This document shows positions 10,641-21,814 of a stretch of DNA of 64,000 nucleotides, piece by piece (within the stretch, counting starts at the first letter, position 1; the number at the start of each line of letters is the position of its first letter). This stretch comes from Salvator merianae (taxonomy: Eukaryota; Chordata; Lepidosauria; Squamata; Teiidae): assembly GCA_003586115.2 (NCBI GenBank), contig QVOM02000025.1:86676688-86740687 (forward strand). The letters run 5' to 3'. A model generated the notes under the pieces. That model was given only the letters and a program-made list of their open reading frames with translations, had not been told where the DNA came from and did not search any database. The position numbers and the translations under genes are program-made.

Positions 10641-10689
10641 CAGACTGACCACCCCCCAAAAAAAACAATGCCACACACCCCATAGGACA

Positions 10690-11070
10690 AACAAATATAC
10701 GTAAAACAGAAAAAATATTAAAAAATTGCAACAGCAATGGTAAGAATAACCCCCATCTCTCCCCTTAAAATTCAGGTTGTTCCAGTTATTTTGAACTTGG
10801 ACTCCACAGCATATTTAACTTAATTCAAACAATAAATCCAAAGACAGCAATTGGGATGCAGAATGAAAACCTCTAGCTATAATAGAGGCACGTCATGCAG
10901 GTATCCAAATTTCCAGAAAGGATTTCATGGCTTCACTTTGGGTTGGTACACTCCCCTTAGCAGTTACAAATTCATTGATCAATAAATCTCAAAGGATATC
11001 TTGCCAGCTCTGTAAGGCTAAATTGCTTGCATCTCTCCAGAATCTGATTATTAGGAGTGTTGTCGCAAAA
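10690..11070 (-). mobile_element. LINE (L1-like) ORF2 C-terminal remnant, reverse strand
   Basis: On the minus strand, about 11035 down to 10860 gives W-R-D-A-S-N-L-A-L-Q-S-W-Q-D-I-L, then a stop and DLLINEFVTAKGSVPTQSEA, then MKSFLEIWIPA. The spacing of tryptophans and the 'F-x-x-I-W-x-P' end resemble the last part of L1 ORF2. The plus-strand left end (about 10690-10730) is A-rich. Family assignment is tentative. Confidence 0.5.
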
Positions 11071-11485
11071 AGCATATAATGCAGCAGCTTCTGAGTACAG
11101 GAAGTGATTTTTACGCACACATTTCAAAACCACAACCTTTCCTATACTGCTACTTCCTTATGTCTTATGGGAGCCGGCACCTTGCTCTAACACCCTTTTG
11201 CTGGACCATCATCCAAGTCTCATTCTATCCCTCAGGTATCCTGCACCTCAATGTAGGTCCCATCTTTCAAATCTCTGGACAGCCTTGGGCACACAGAGGC
11301 TGTGTGCACATAGGGGCAGCAGGTGGGAGTGGACTGGAGCGGGAGACCAATTCAAGTGTGTAACACCTGTCCTGAGAGGCACATGTACATTACAGCATAT
11401 TTTTCAGCCTCCATTCTAGCCAGTCACTCATTCAACGTGAGCAGCTAAACAGCCACAGGATGGTTTTTTGTTGGTAGAACATTTA
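11071..11485. other. Unassigned sequence
   Basis: No gene or named repeat seen. Short open frames here show no recognisable domain. Confidence 0.35.
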
Positions 11486-11904
11486 GGGCCCAGTCACACC
11501 TAAGTTTTAATCCAGCTTCAGTCCACTTTGGGGTTGAAAGAACACATCAACAAAGTCCAGCAATTGCTCGTCTGTTTAAGCGCGGGTGTTCGCATGTCGC
11601 TGGAAGGGGAGATCGCTGTGAAAATATGCCCCTCCCTGGGTGGGTCTTGCAGCAGCCTGCTGCAGCAAAATGCAGAGCCCGCAGCCAGCGATCTTCCCTT
11701 CCAGCGACATGTGATCACCCACGCTTAAAGCAACAAGCCGTCACTGGTAAAGTGACTAATCATTTTCTTTCCATATTATCTAACCCAGAGGTGGATTTTC
11801 TGAATTAGATAAAGCTGAAAAAAAAATCTTATTACTTCACTAATCTGTTCTCTCAGTCTGAAAGTGGACCAAAGCTGGATTGAAACTTAGGTGTGACTGG
11901 GCCC
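11486..11904. mobile_element. Harbinger-like element with CAGTCACACC termini
   Basis: Left terminus GGGCCCAGTCACACCTAAG; right terminus CTTAGGTGTGACTGGGCCC. The inverted ends continue for about 60 bp through 'tttaatccagcttcagtccac' with few mismatches. Flanking triplets are TTA (11483-11485) and ATA (11905-11907). A shorter relative with exact ATA duplications lies at 47369-47591. A further hairpin element occupies the middle. The GGSCC ends and TWA-like triplets fit PIF/Harbinger MITEs; no transposase is present. Confidence 0.75.
11574..11730. mobile_element. Nested hairpin element with TTTAAG...CTTAAA ends
   Basis: Inverted arms 'gtttaagcgcgggtgttcgc...' and '...gtgatcacccacgcttaaag' enclose a second pair (atgtcgctggaagggg / cccttccagcgacat). 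The same TTTAAG-x-x-GGGTGTTYG end occurs at 27.9 and 42.8 kb. It sits inside the 11486-11904 element, either as an insertion or as its natural core; the 47.4 kb relative lacks it, which favours insertion. Confidence 0.6.
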
Positions 11905-11907
11905 ATA

Positions 11908-12490
11908 ACCTCTCTGTCCTGGGGGCAATGAGAGTTTTGTCTTCTGAATCAGACAGGGAAGTCGGATGCAGCAAAAACATACGAAAACAGCTTGGAAGAT
12001 GGCTCTTCCTGCCTTATAAGAGCCAGGAAGTCTCTTTCGGATCTTGCACTGCTAATTGTGCTCTTTACTCCTAACCTCTTTCTTGTCCACTGACTTTTGG
12101 GTTTCACCCACATGAAATGCCTTGTGGGCCATTTCAGAACCCTGAGATCTGGACAGGACGGGGCCAGAAACCATGTACAGCAATGGGTCTTGCAATCAGA
12201 TTAGTATCCCCTTCCAGGCAAAAGAACTAGAATCTACAACATCACTGTGCACCCTTCTCCTACATCTACTGACTCTAAATCTTCAGCAGTGTCGGTTTAC
12301 CTATTAAAAGTGGTTTTGGTGCGACAAGTTAATCCTGTCAACCTATTTCAGGAAGGTAACACTCCTTAAACTGTTAAGAGTTCACGCCTTGGAAGAAAGC
12401 AGCTGCAAGATTAGCATGGTAATGTGCCTGCATAAATTGCATTCCTGATTGGATTAATTTGTTTATGGGACCTAGATAGCCTGAATATTG
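11908..12490. other. Unassigned sequence
   Basis: No exon, RNA gene or named repeat could be supported between the Harbinger-like element and the CR1 end. Confidence 0.35.
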
Positions 12491-12493
12491 CCC

Positions 12494-12724
12494 AATTTCC
12501 TTAGTTACAGATTAGATATTGGAAAAAGATTTCTGACAATAAGAGCAATCGGTCAATGGAACAGGTTGCCATAGGAGGTGGTGAGTTCTCCTTCGCTGGA
12601 GGTCTTCAAGGAGAGGCTGGACAGGCATCTGTCTGGGATGGTTTAGTGGATCCTGTATTGAGCAGGGGGTTGGACTTGATGACTCTGGAGGTCCCTTCCA
12701 ACTCTATGGTTCTATGATTCTATG
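12494..12724 (+). mobile_element. CR1 LINE 3' end
   Basis: Contains the 'tcaatggaacaggttgccat...aggaggtggtgag' block, 'ggtcttcaaggagaggctgg', 'gggttggacttgatgac' and the terminal 'ctatggttctatgattctatga'. It aligns with the last 230 bp of the copy at 4050-4507. Only the last ORF2 codons and the 3' UTR remain. Confidence 0.93.
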
Positions 12725-12727
12725 ATT

Positions 12728-15492
12728 TACTCCATTTCCTGTCAGAGAAGCCAAGTTTCCTGTCTGTACCAAGGGTAGGATTTGGAGTATACTAATAGAT
12801 TCTTAAGATATGTCCTTTTATTTTCCCATGGTGCATAAAGCCACAGAGCTGCACCATGCCCAATGTGCCAACTGATGCCAACTTTGGGCAACCGTGCCAA
12901 CCAAGGTGATACGCAAAGTCAAGAGGTAGTGCATTCTATATAATAAGGCTACAAGCTTTATGGAAGACCAAATGCTTGGAAACCGTTCAGCCAGGCCAGA
13001 GGAATCCCATTTTATAAGCCAAAGACTCCGTGTTAAGTAAAAGGCTTCATTTTGAAAAGTCCTCAGCTTTTCCTTGATTACCCCCTGCCTTCTCCCCCTG
13101 CCAGGCCTGTATATTACAGAACAAACCCTGGCTGAATGAAAGCCAAGAGCAGAGCTCTATTGATACTGTGTCACAATAACAATGCTCTGGAATGTTAATC
13201 CCATTAATGAAGCTCCTTGCTTAAAAATGAAACCAAAATCTCTGCCTTCTCTCCTGCTACAAAATTCGTACATTTTACCCAAACCCATTTTAATTCCAAA
13301 CTGCTTCAAGCAGTGCAGCATTGCAACATTTAATTGCCTATGAATATACCTTGGTTTAACAGAGAGCCAAGCGTGAACCATGGGGAAACGTCTTATTTAC
13401 CACTGTCTAGAATTTGATTGCATCTTGATTACACCTACCAAGAATGGCCAGAAGTAACCCTAGTTGCAAAAGGTAAATTTCCCAACATTTGTAAACTTTC
13501 CTTGTCCCTCCGCCCTCCGCGTTGTCTGGATGTTGATCAAGCTATCAAATAATATAAATCTGAGTGTTTGCAGCTCAGAAGTGCCATTGGCATCCGCCTT
13601 TGCCCACAACCCCTTGGAGTTTTGCACAACCCTCTAAATTTTGCACACAGCTCTTCAAGCACGTGGATTTGATCCCAAACTTTTGGATCAGGTACATGGG
13701 AGTCACGTTTTCCTCCACCCCCCGATCTCTGCCGCTCTTGGATGCCAGCTCCCATGCCAAGGAAAAGGATAAATTAGGGTCAGGTTTTGGGGTGCAATAT
13801 GAAGCCATTTGTCCAGCAAGCCCTCACCATGCAGGAACACTACCAGCTGAACAAGATTACCTCCACATGGCCAGAACTCTGCTATTGTCTTTGATAGTCA
13901 GAAACTCTGCTCCACCACAGCACTGCAACTCCAGTCCTTTTTCCAGTCTGCCTTTGAAACAACAGCACCAACTGCCTAGGGCTACTGCTTCCTGGTTTTG
14001 ATGCATTTTGTGTTATTTTGCTCCCTTGCTGCTGCAAAGCTGATTATTATTGCTGTTATTGCTAGTACACTGAACTGAACTGTAGTCTCTGTGGGGGCAG
14101 AGACCTGAGAATGAAAGATCTCTTCTGCATTCCATTCTTGAAGACTGCAAAGCAAAGCAACAGAAGGTTAAAGACACCTTTGTAACCACCACCACCCTCA
14201 TTTATTCATTATGTAGCATAGAACTTTGAAGACTGAGTATAGGAACAGGTGGGGAGGTGGGCACCACTTTGGGGATCTGGAGCTGAGGGAGTTGAGTAAA
14301 AAGAAGGTGATAGTCTCCGAATCTGGGCATTTCAGGCAAAGAAACCACCCCTAGACCCATTTTAGTTCAAATAGAAAGGAGCTGCATTTTAACCTGCTCA
14401 CCAGAAACCTGGTTATAAGTTCTTAGCTCTCTCCCTCAATAACCTACAGCTGTTTACCTGAGTAATTACTGCTAATATATCATAAAGTTCACTCAAGTAT
14501 ATAATTACATTAGCATCTCCTTAAGCTATATCCTTTGCTGCCTTTTAAGTGGAAACCACAACTAGAGCTCTTTTGGAAGGTTTACTGTTGGAAGTTTGTT
14601 TCCTTGCATTTACTGTGTTTTTACTAAAGAAAGCTTTAGTTTGGAACTCTTCTTGTTTTTACTGTTATATTCTCCACCTCCCTCTTTCTCCTAACAAGTT
14701 ACCCCATGTCAGTCAATTGCATTCTGTCATTTTAATAGTAATCTGTGAAACCTACTTCCTAGTGCTAAAAACCCATAATAGAACAAATTGGGAGAGATAT
14801 TTTTCCCCAGACTAGTAAAACAAGTACAAAACCATTTCACTCCATAATGGTTGTTCCCTCCATTCATGGTCCCTTGGCTTTTGCTGGGTCAGGCTTTGGG
14901 GCTTTGGGCCAGTCTTTGACTCCAACAAGGTCCGCCACATCCTCCTGTCACTGCAGGCACTGGACTCTGGACTCTGGATGTCACTGGGGTCCACTACATC
15001 TTTGGCAGCTTCTGAGCCCACAACTTCAACAAGAGTTGAATTTTGGTACATCCCTGCAAGAAGCCGAACTTTGCATTCTGGGGAGGGGTCTTTCAGAGGG
15101 CTGCAGGCTTATCACTTTGCTGAGGTCACTCTGAAGACGAGGCTCAAAGTTACTCTCCCTTCTTACAGACTTGCTTTGTGATCTCCATCAGGTACCATTT
15201 TCACTGGAGGCACAGACTAACCATGGATCAGGTGTAAAATCAGACTTGCTGGATGTCTTGCAAGACTGGGTTCTCAATGATATGCAAGACCAGCTAATGG
15301 ACTGGTTGCCAGGATCCTGTATCTTGCTTTGATGGAACCAAGAGCAAGAAGTTAGTCAGAAAGCTGGTGCTTCTGCCTTCCCTTTAAGCCTGCCACTCTG
15401 AGCATTACAACCCCCTGCTTTTGTTTATTACTAAGGTCTTCTCTGACAAAGATAAGACCTCAGGAAAGGTATATTTCCCCTTACTTTATATC
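12728..15492. other. Long unassigned stretch
   Basis: About 2.7 kb without a repeat or exon I can name. Open frames near 13.56-14.0 kb and 14.85-15.13 kb have no domain signature and overlap frames on the other strand. It may be unique intronic or intergenic DNA, and it is a reasonable place to look for conserved non-coding sequence. Confidence 0.35.
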
Positions 15493-15577
15493 TTCCTTTC
15501 CTTTCCTTTCCTTTCCTTTCCTTTCCTTTCCTTTCCTTTCCTTTCCTTTCCTTTCCTTTCCTTTCCTTTCCTTTCCC
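15493..15577. repeat. (CCTTT)n microsatellite
   Basis: About 16 near-perfect copies of a CTTTC/CCTTT pentamer, ending in two interrupted units (cccttccctt). Confidence 0.97.
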
Positions 15578-15959
15578 TTCCCTTCTGCACAGTCTTTCCT
15601 TAATTCACATTGACTTTACTCCTTGTTCTTCTATTCCAGTTTCTTTCCTGTCCTCACATAGTTAAAAGTACATTTTAATTAAGCAAACCCTTTCCCAGGT
15701 GAAAAGATAAGCGATATCTTATAGATTTTTTTAAAAAATGTGTTGACTGGCAACCAATTAAACTTCATAGATTTCAGTTTTTGCTGCGAAATGTCATTTC
15801 ACATTGATTTTTTAATGAGTCCCTCATTATAAACAGGCCCTGATGTTTCCATGTATCAATATTTTCCTGTTTTCAAACTATTCTAATATACTTACACTGA
15901 AAGATTTGCAGCACCTGGCAGCTAATTTATATGTGGCATAAAAAGATCTAGAAAAACTG
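15578..15959. other. Unassigned AT-rich sequence
   Basis: No gene or repeat boundary recognised. Confidence 0.35.
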
Positions 15960-16196
15960 GGCTGCACCCCGTGCACTAAACTAACAGGCAGTTCAAAAGT
16001 GACATAGGAGTGGTAGTTATTGCCTGCTACTGTAGTACTGTACTCATCCTGTCTCTAATCCACATTAAATTCACTCCTGATGTACATTTTCTGGACTTTA
16101 ATGTAGATTAGAGGTGACTGGGAACTCTAGCTACCACACACCAACACCGCCAAGATACCTTTGAGCCACTTATTTTTACCTTGTGTGGATGCAGCC
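15960..16196. mobile_element. Short palindromic DNA element (GGCTGCA ends)
   Basis: Left end GGCTGCACCCCGTGCAC; right end TTGTGTGGATGCAGCC. Inside is an inverted pair (tctctaatccacattaaa / tttaatgtagattagag) around 'cattttctgg'. Similar pieces occur at 31.1 kb, 31.99-32.18 kb and in the dimer at 25.3-25.6 kb. No matching TSD was seen. Confidence 0.6.
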
Positions 16197-16497
16197 GAAG
16201 AACTTACTGTTTCTAAAGGCATGTAAAGGAGGCTATGGCTTCCCAAACACCCAATTAGATTACACTACTTTTCAGCTTTGACAATTTCTACTTTTGGTGG
16301 TGAAATAGAAAAATAGGAAGTGGACAGAAATGGTGGCCACACGGTTAACTAATCAGAGAACAGAGATATTGTGCTTTCTGAGATCCGATACCTTAAAGCG
16401 AGCACACACATTACATGCCCACAATTTCCTCAAATATTCTTTTAAGATCTGGAGGTAATAATAATAATCAATACAGTGGGTTATGACTCTTTTTCAT

Positions 16498-16530
<33 letters not shown>

Positions 16531-16545
16531 CATACATACACACAG
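16498..16545. repeat. (CA)n / (TA)n / (CATA)n / (GA)n compound microsatellite
   Basis: About 12 CA units, then TA, CATA and GA units. It directly abuts the Tigger-like element, which has a TG tract on its other side. Confidence 0.95.
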
Positions 16546-16547
16546 AG

Positions 16548-17046
16548 AGAGTCATACCTTGGTACTCATTGTTAATTGGTTCTGGGAGGCGTGATGAGTA
16601 CCAAAGATATTGAATACCAAACAAATTTTTCCCATAAGAAGTAATGTAAATAAATCTAATGTGTTCCCAAACCAAAGACAATGCACATTTTTAAGGCAAT
16701 ATGTAAAAAGATGGGGTTGTATATCATTACTGCACATGAGAAATCAACCTTAAAATTAATAAATATCTGCACAGTACCTAGATGAAATACACAAAATGAC
16801 CCCAGAAGCCATAATAAGACCACAAGGGGATTGCACAAGGCAAGAACTACCGCGTGACTAACATGTGTCGCTTTGTTTTGACTGGAAAGGGTAGTGAGTC
16901 ACAAGGCAACCTGCACCGACAAGTTCTAGCTTGCACGTTGAGTACCAAACAAACGATGAGTTCCGAGATAAAATTTTCACGTCAAAATGTGTTGAGTATC
17001 AAATTTGACAAGTTTCAGCACAGTTGAGTACCAAGGTACCACTGTG
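16548..17046. mobile_element. Tigger-like (Tc1/mariner) MITE
   Basis: Left terminus near TCATACCTTGGTACTCATTG; right terminus GTTGAGTACCAAGGTACCACTG. The ends resemble the 'CAGTGGTACCTYGG' termini of Tigger-type elements. Interior strings 'ttcccataagaagtaatgtaaat' and 'gagtaccaaa' match the expected sub-terminal layout of such MITEs. No transposase frame. A TA duplication cannot be assigned safely because both flanks are dinucleotide repeats. Confidence 0.65.
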
Positions 17047-17048
17047 TA

Positions 17049-17082
<34 letters not shown>

Positions 17083-17112
17083 ATATATATATACACACAC
17101 ACACATATATAC
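17049..17112. repeat. (TG)n-(TA)n-(CA)n compound microsatellite
   Basis: About 14 TG units, then 'ttgatatatatata', then CA units and TA units. Confidence 0.95.
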
Positions 17113-17345
17113 GTAATCTGATAGTGGGCAGGAGGAAAGCAGCATTGGTTCACATAGGCAGGGAAGGGATGAGCAAGGCAAAGTTTCAGAGAGGCAGATT
17201 CTCTTGTATCAAACCAGATCTTGATTTATGGTGGTTCTGTGGCCGGTACCCTTCCCAGTGGCTCCCTGTGTTAAGCCACCAGCTCATGACTGCTCATCTG
17301 CATATGCTTATTAAGCTATGATACAAGTCATTTGATTGTCAGAAC

Positions 17346-18124
17346 TAGAAATCTGCAACGTTTGGTTTGGGTTCAACTGTTTGAATCAAACAGAACTGTC
17401 CAAAGCTGTTCGATCAGAACTGAACCACGCCCTGTTTGAACGGGGTTAGTTTGATTTGAACCAAACCAGGGACACCTTCATAAACATGAATATATTTTTT
17501 TTAAAAAAAATAGATTTTATTATTTTCTATTAGTGTATATACAAATATTAAACTACAAACTAATATACAAAACACAATACGCTCAAACCAATAAGAACTA
17601 ACTAACAAAACAGACAAAGAGACACCCTATTCTAAGTGCCCCCTTCCTCATGGGTCCCCATACACTTTTCTCATTTAAAAATTGCATAATCTTATAGACC
17701 TTAAACACCATTCTTACGTTAACCATCTGTTTAAAAATTTCCTTTCAGCCGAATCTATGAAAGATCTTCAGTTCATTTATGCATGGGTTCCAAATTAATC
17801 TAAATTGTTGGATAGGTATTGACTCCCTCTAATCTTAAATATTTCACTGAAAGATATTGATTCATCATAAGTCTCCATACTGCTTTATATCATTCTGTTT
17901 TAGTCAGATTCAAAGCATTTTCCAGTTACACACAATACACCATTGGGTTAATATTTTGATCAAATGCTATATTTTCGCCCTTAAAAAGAGCTTTTGGAAA
18001 CTTCTTTAAATAGAAACACTGGGTGTTTTTTGTTAGAAGTTTGGTTCAAAAAGATTCAAGTCAAACCAAATCACTTAAGGTTCAAACTGAACCAAACTTC
18101 AAAAATAGTTCGTGGACATCTCTA
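17346..18124. mobile_element. hAT-like element carrying a reverse-strand LINE insertion
   Basis: Left end TAGAAATCTGCAACG and right end CGTGGACATCTCTA are decayed versions of the TAGAGATGTGC termini. Both edges have the 'gtttgaatcaaac' style body of this family (about 17346-17490 and 18030-18124). The 8-bp flanks do not match, so the boundaries rest on the ends alone. The middle holds a LINE-like 3' end. Confidence 0.6.
17490..18025 (-). mobile_element. Unclassified LINE 3' end, reverse orientation
   Basis: On the minus strand the segment ends 'aataataaaatctatttttttt' followed by A's, which looks like a polyadenylation signal and tail of a retroposon. A broken frame upstream (about 17980-17800) shows no domain I can name with confidence. 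It splits the surrounding hAT copy, so it inserted later. Confidence 0.5.
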
Positions 18125-18126
18125 CA

Positions 18127-18371
18127 AATAATAAATCCCTCCCTTTCTGCCTCTCCTTATGCCTTAGCTAGTCAGTTTTCCTCAGCTTCCCCATATATTC
18201 TATTAATTCCCCAGTTCCCAGATTAATCCAAACCAAGGACATGCCGTAAGCATGCTAGTGTGGACTAAGGCAGGCCTCACCCTGCTGCCATGCTTCATCC
18301 ACATTGGACGAAGCATGGACTAGGCTAGGGTGCCCAAAATGGTGACGTAGCCTGGTATAGCTGCAAACCTT
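18127..18371. mobile_element. Relict MITE fragment ('TGGACTAAGG' family)
   Basis: From about 18235, 'tagtgtggactaaggcagg', 'ggacgaagcatggactagg' and 'gggtgcccaaaatggt' match segments at 39.40-39.50 kb and 61.05-61.12 kb. No clear termini. The first 100 bp (18127-18234) is unassigned. Confidence 0.45.
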
Positions 18372-18535
18372 GGCCTTTTCTGCACTGCGCCTTATTCCAG
18401 ATCATATTGTGGAACAGGGACCTGCCATCCACATGCTGGTCAGACTACGGCAGGCCCCACCCAGGACCTGCACCATCATATGGCTCGCAGGTCCCTATTA
18501 CAGGATAAAACCCAGAATAAGGTTCACTGTGGATC
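18372..18535. mobile_element. Decayed copy of the 180-bp Harbinger-like MITE
   Basis: Starts GGCCTTTTCTGCACTGCGCC and follows the order of the intact copies: 'ccttattccagatcatattg', 'gggacctgccatccacatgct', 'ggcaggccccaccc', 'caggtccctatt', 'ccagaataagg'. The right terminus has decayed after about 18526. Confidence 0.7.
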
Positions 18536-18544
18536 ATTGAGGTG

Positions 18545-18601
18545 TTCAGCTGCCCCAGGGATGGTATATAGTCTTCGGAGAGGGGCGGCATACAAGTCCA
18601 A

Positions 18602-18636
<35 letters not shown>

Positions 18637-18639
18637 ATA
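18545..18639 (+). mobile_element. L2-like LINE 3' tail with (AAAT)n
   Basis: The end 'cttcggagaggggcggcatacaag' followed by ten AAAT units is the typical 3' terminus of squamate L2/CR1-group LINEs. The tetranucleotide tract is the element's own tail. Confidence 0.75.
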
Positions 18640-19650
18640 TTGGACCACAGAGGTTTGCAGACAGCATGACCCCATGGTCCGGTATACCATGGGCATTCTT
18701 CAGCATTCCAGGAAATGTTGTCATGAGTGTGTCCACCACTAAACCAGCCAGGCCAAAAGGTCTGACAGCTAGGAATGAAATTTCCCACCCTTTGGAGACT
18801 CAGTGCTGACTCCAACAACACTTTGGAGGCAGTGGCGGACAACCATGTTCTGCTTGAGTGGCAATCCATCCCAGTTTGGGACAGGTCATGTACCCAGGGA
18901 TGGGACTACCTGTCCTGTCCCAGGTTACAAAGATCAAGTGCTGGAACAACCTAAATTAGAATTTTCCCATAAGTTACTAATGGAATATTTTAAATACCTG
19001 ATTGGCTTAGAGGAGGGCCATTTGGAAAATCTCTCTGCATTCCAAAGTGTTTTGCGATTAATGCCATTGCTTTTTGTGTCTGCTTAATATATGTTCATTT
19101 TGCTTAATTGGTTTCGTTTTAATTCCAGCTTTTATCACATTTTATTTTTTCCAGCTATGCTTCCTCTCATTCCCCAAAGAAAAATAGGAATAATTAAGGT
19201 GAATAGATGATAAATACCTATCCTAACAGTAAGCTCAATGGATTTACTTACTCATTGAACAGAATCACATTTCTATGAAGGATCAAGGTGTAGACGGTAT
19301 TATAGGATAAGATGTCCTTCGAGCAATGAGCCGGAAAGAACAATTGCTGTTCACTGTTGACTTTGGGATAAAGATTGTGTAACTAGTAGGATTACATGGC
19401 TTAGCCACTAGGTGGCAATACACTAAGTTATATTTGAGTAGAGGTAATGCTTCCCTGCCTATTCTCAAGGTAGACACACAGTAAAAATAACTTTCTGATC
19501 TGTGGGTCCTCTAAAGTTTTAATGAGAGAGATACATGAAAATACCATTCATAGGACAGCAAATCTATGAAGCAAACATAGGAATAGTGGGTGAAACTGAA
19601 AAGATGGGATAACCCAGTTGGCATGGGGGCTCCTACACATAAAACCCAGT
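18640..19650. other. Unassigned sequence
   Basis: No exon or named repeat. About 18640-18960 has MITE-like wording (for example 'ccatggtccggtataccatgg', a near-palindrome at about 18671-18691) but no termini. Confidence 0.35.
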
Positions 19651-19654
19651 TTTA

Positions 19655-20000
19655 TGATTCATTCATTTATTTGCATTTTTATCCCACCCTATATCCAAAG
19701 GTCTTTAGGTGGCTTACAGCAATAAAAACAAAATATAAAATGAACATGCTAAAAACCTTAACCATGCCTGAAAGTGGGGAGGGGAAGCTGTTTCCTCAGC
19801 CAAAGGCCAGGGTAAACAAGTGCATCTTCACTGTTCTCCTAAACATATAAAGTGAAGGTGCCTGGCACACCTCAGGGGCCATAATCTGGATGCTACCACT
19901 GAGAAGGCCCTGAGTTTTGTGCACTCGGCACTGGTCCATTTGGCACTGTGTCCATCCCACCTCTGCCTCCTCCACTTCTGGTTTGCCAGACATTATTACA
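19655..20000 (-). mobile_element. L2-like LINE 3' end, reverse orientation
   Basis: On the minus strand it reads toward 'gtaagccacctaaagacctttgg', 'gtgggataaaaatgcaaataaatg', the same 3' end as the plus-strand copy at 35.3-35.5 kb. It parallels the reverse copy at 42.4-42.7 kb over 'gcctgaaagtgggg...ttcctcagccaaagg' and 'gcatcttcactgttc'. No intact coding frame. Confidence 0.7.
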
Positions 20001-21190
20001 TAAATAAAAATGTGCACTGATCTAGTCAGAGAGGAGTTGGCTTAATTGTCTTATGAACATACTTTTTAGACGTGTATGGGGAAAGGATTGGGTTTACGCA
20101 TCTACATACACACAAAAGCCCTTCCTACATATTGAGAAAATTCAGACTGTGAAAAAAGTTCATATAATCCTAATTTCTGATCTGCAAGGACTTTGCTAAT
20201 CCATGAGAATTCTGCTAATTATTCTGAAATTAAGATTGGGGTTAATTTCCAGATGCTGCTCCTGCTTGAATGCTTCTTGGTTGTTATAGAAACTCTTTAA
20301 AGCTTCTATACTTCTATGCGGACTAAGGAGCTCCAAAAATGGTTTTACAGTTAAACACATTACTTTCCCAACATGTGTCAACCTTACGCAACTCTCCTAC
20401 TAGATGGATTCATCCGCCTATGTGTTGTTGTTGTTGTTTTAATCTATTGCCCAGAGTGAATACTTGTTGCTAATAAGGATGGGCCAAGGGAGGCCCCATC
20501 CTGACTGGGCAAATATAGTGCCATTATCTGTAGCAACCCCATCATAGATACGCTATATCCCCCCTAAAATGTGTGATAGCCTGTTTTGGAAAACGACTCT
20601 CATAGCAGATTTTCCTGAAATAGCACTTTTACTTACCTTCTGGACAGAGACACCATCTTCGCTGTGGCCACTGCACATGTGCAGAGGCTGAAAAGTTGGC
20701 CCCACATACTCAGTGGTAGCATCATGCACATCCAGGTATTTTGTGCTGGTGAAATACCCAGATATGCGTGTCCACTGCAGATGTGCAGGGGTAGAAAAGG
20801 CATACCACATATGCATGGTGGCCACGATCGCACACTTCTGCGTATTTCTGGGGCTTTTCTCCAGAGTATTGTTTGCTGCCGTGATATTTAGCCGGCGTCT
20901 GCAGCTGGCCTCACTTGCATTGAACCAGCTCACTTTCGAGCCAAACTGAATTTTTAAAATAAGGGTTCAGCTCGAGTGCAAGCTAAATATATCAGGGCCC
21001 CAACAAGCCAGTTTGACTCGGCTGGAATTGTTGCCTTGCTCCAGTTGCTTCCACCATCCGGGCCGGCGATCCAACTAAATTAATTAATTACTAGCTCCAT
21101 AGGAAGTAGCGACCACCTGCTGCTCCCTTTTCGGTCACAGGCATTTAGTTCCAAGTAAAGTAATTAGTAGTGCAACTGAAAAATGTGCCT
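20001..21190. other. Unassigned sequence
   Basis: No gene seen. A (TTG)n tract lies near 20424-20438. About 20580-20900 has palindromic wording ('gcacatgtgcagagg', 'gcatggtggccacgat') suggesting an unnamed DNA element without clear ends. Confidence 0.35.
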
Positions 21191-21285
21191 TTTAACCACA
21201 AGTCCTATATTTTATCTTTTTCTTACTGGGACCCACCCTGGAGCCTTTTGGTGAAGGGCAGGATATGCATTTTTAGATAAATCAA
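21191..21285 (+). mobile_element. L2-like LINE 3' tail fragment
   Basis: 'gggacccaccctggagccttttggtgaagggcaggatatgcatttt.agataaat' parallels the 35.46-35.53 kb tail ('aacccaccctgagacctttgg...gggataaaaatataaataaat'). Confidence 0.6.
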
Positions 21286-21570
21286 TACTTGAATGTTGGA
21301 AGAAGCTTGTGGCATGCATTCAGAGATGGAGGTGAAACATGGTTGGGACCACAGTAGAGCTGCTGGCTGAAAAAGCTGAGCTGCACCTTGTGCACAGGCA
21401 GAACTTCTGCCTGTCAAGTTCTGTCAAGGAAAGAGAATCTTTGCTTGTCGTGCTTGGCAGGCAGAAGCTCTGCTGGTATATCATCTCTGGCGCAACCATT
21501 TGCCCAGCTGTAACCTCAACTGGGGCCTGACCCTGACTGCATTCACATGTACCAAAAGGAACATCTCAAA

Positions 21571-21700
21571 AGCACCTTAGGATGATTCTACACTGACCAG
21601 TACACCTTGCCATCAAGCATACTACCTGGCTGGTATACCAGACTAGCAGGTGTGCTAGAAGCTTCCCTTTTGTATGCAGGGGTGGTCTAAGGGAGGCCCC
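21571..21700. mobile_element. Half copy of the GAGCGATTCTGCACTGGC element
   Basis: 'gatgattctacactgacc', 'gctggtataccagac', 'gctagaagcttccctt' and 'tgcaggggtggtctaaggg' follow the order of the left half of the intact element at 43890-44089. The right terminus is absent. Confidence 0.55.
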
Positions 21701-21814
21701 ACCCCTGGTTACAGATGAAGGCGGTGGGGCCTAAGGAAGCATGATTAAGGGGTTAGGGTCTAAGGGGGCATGACCATGGAAAATCAAGACAAGGTTAAGG
21801 TATTCTGTTTGAGA

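Noticed and set aside
18671..18691. Near-palindrome 'ccatggtccggtataccatgg' as a possible regulatory site
   Set aside because: Embedded in MITE-like sequence; likely remnant symmetry of a DNA element.
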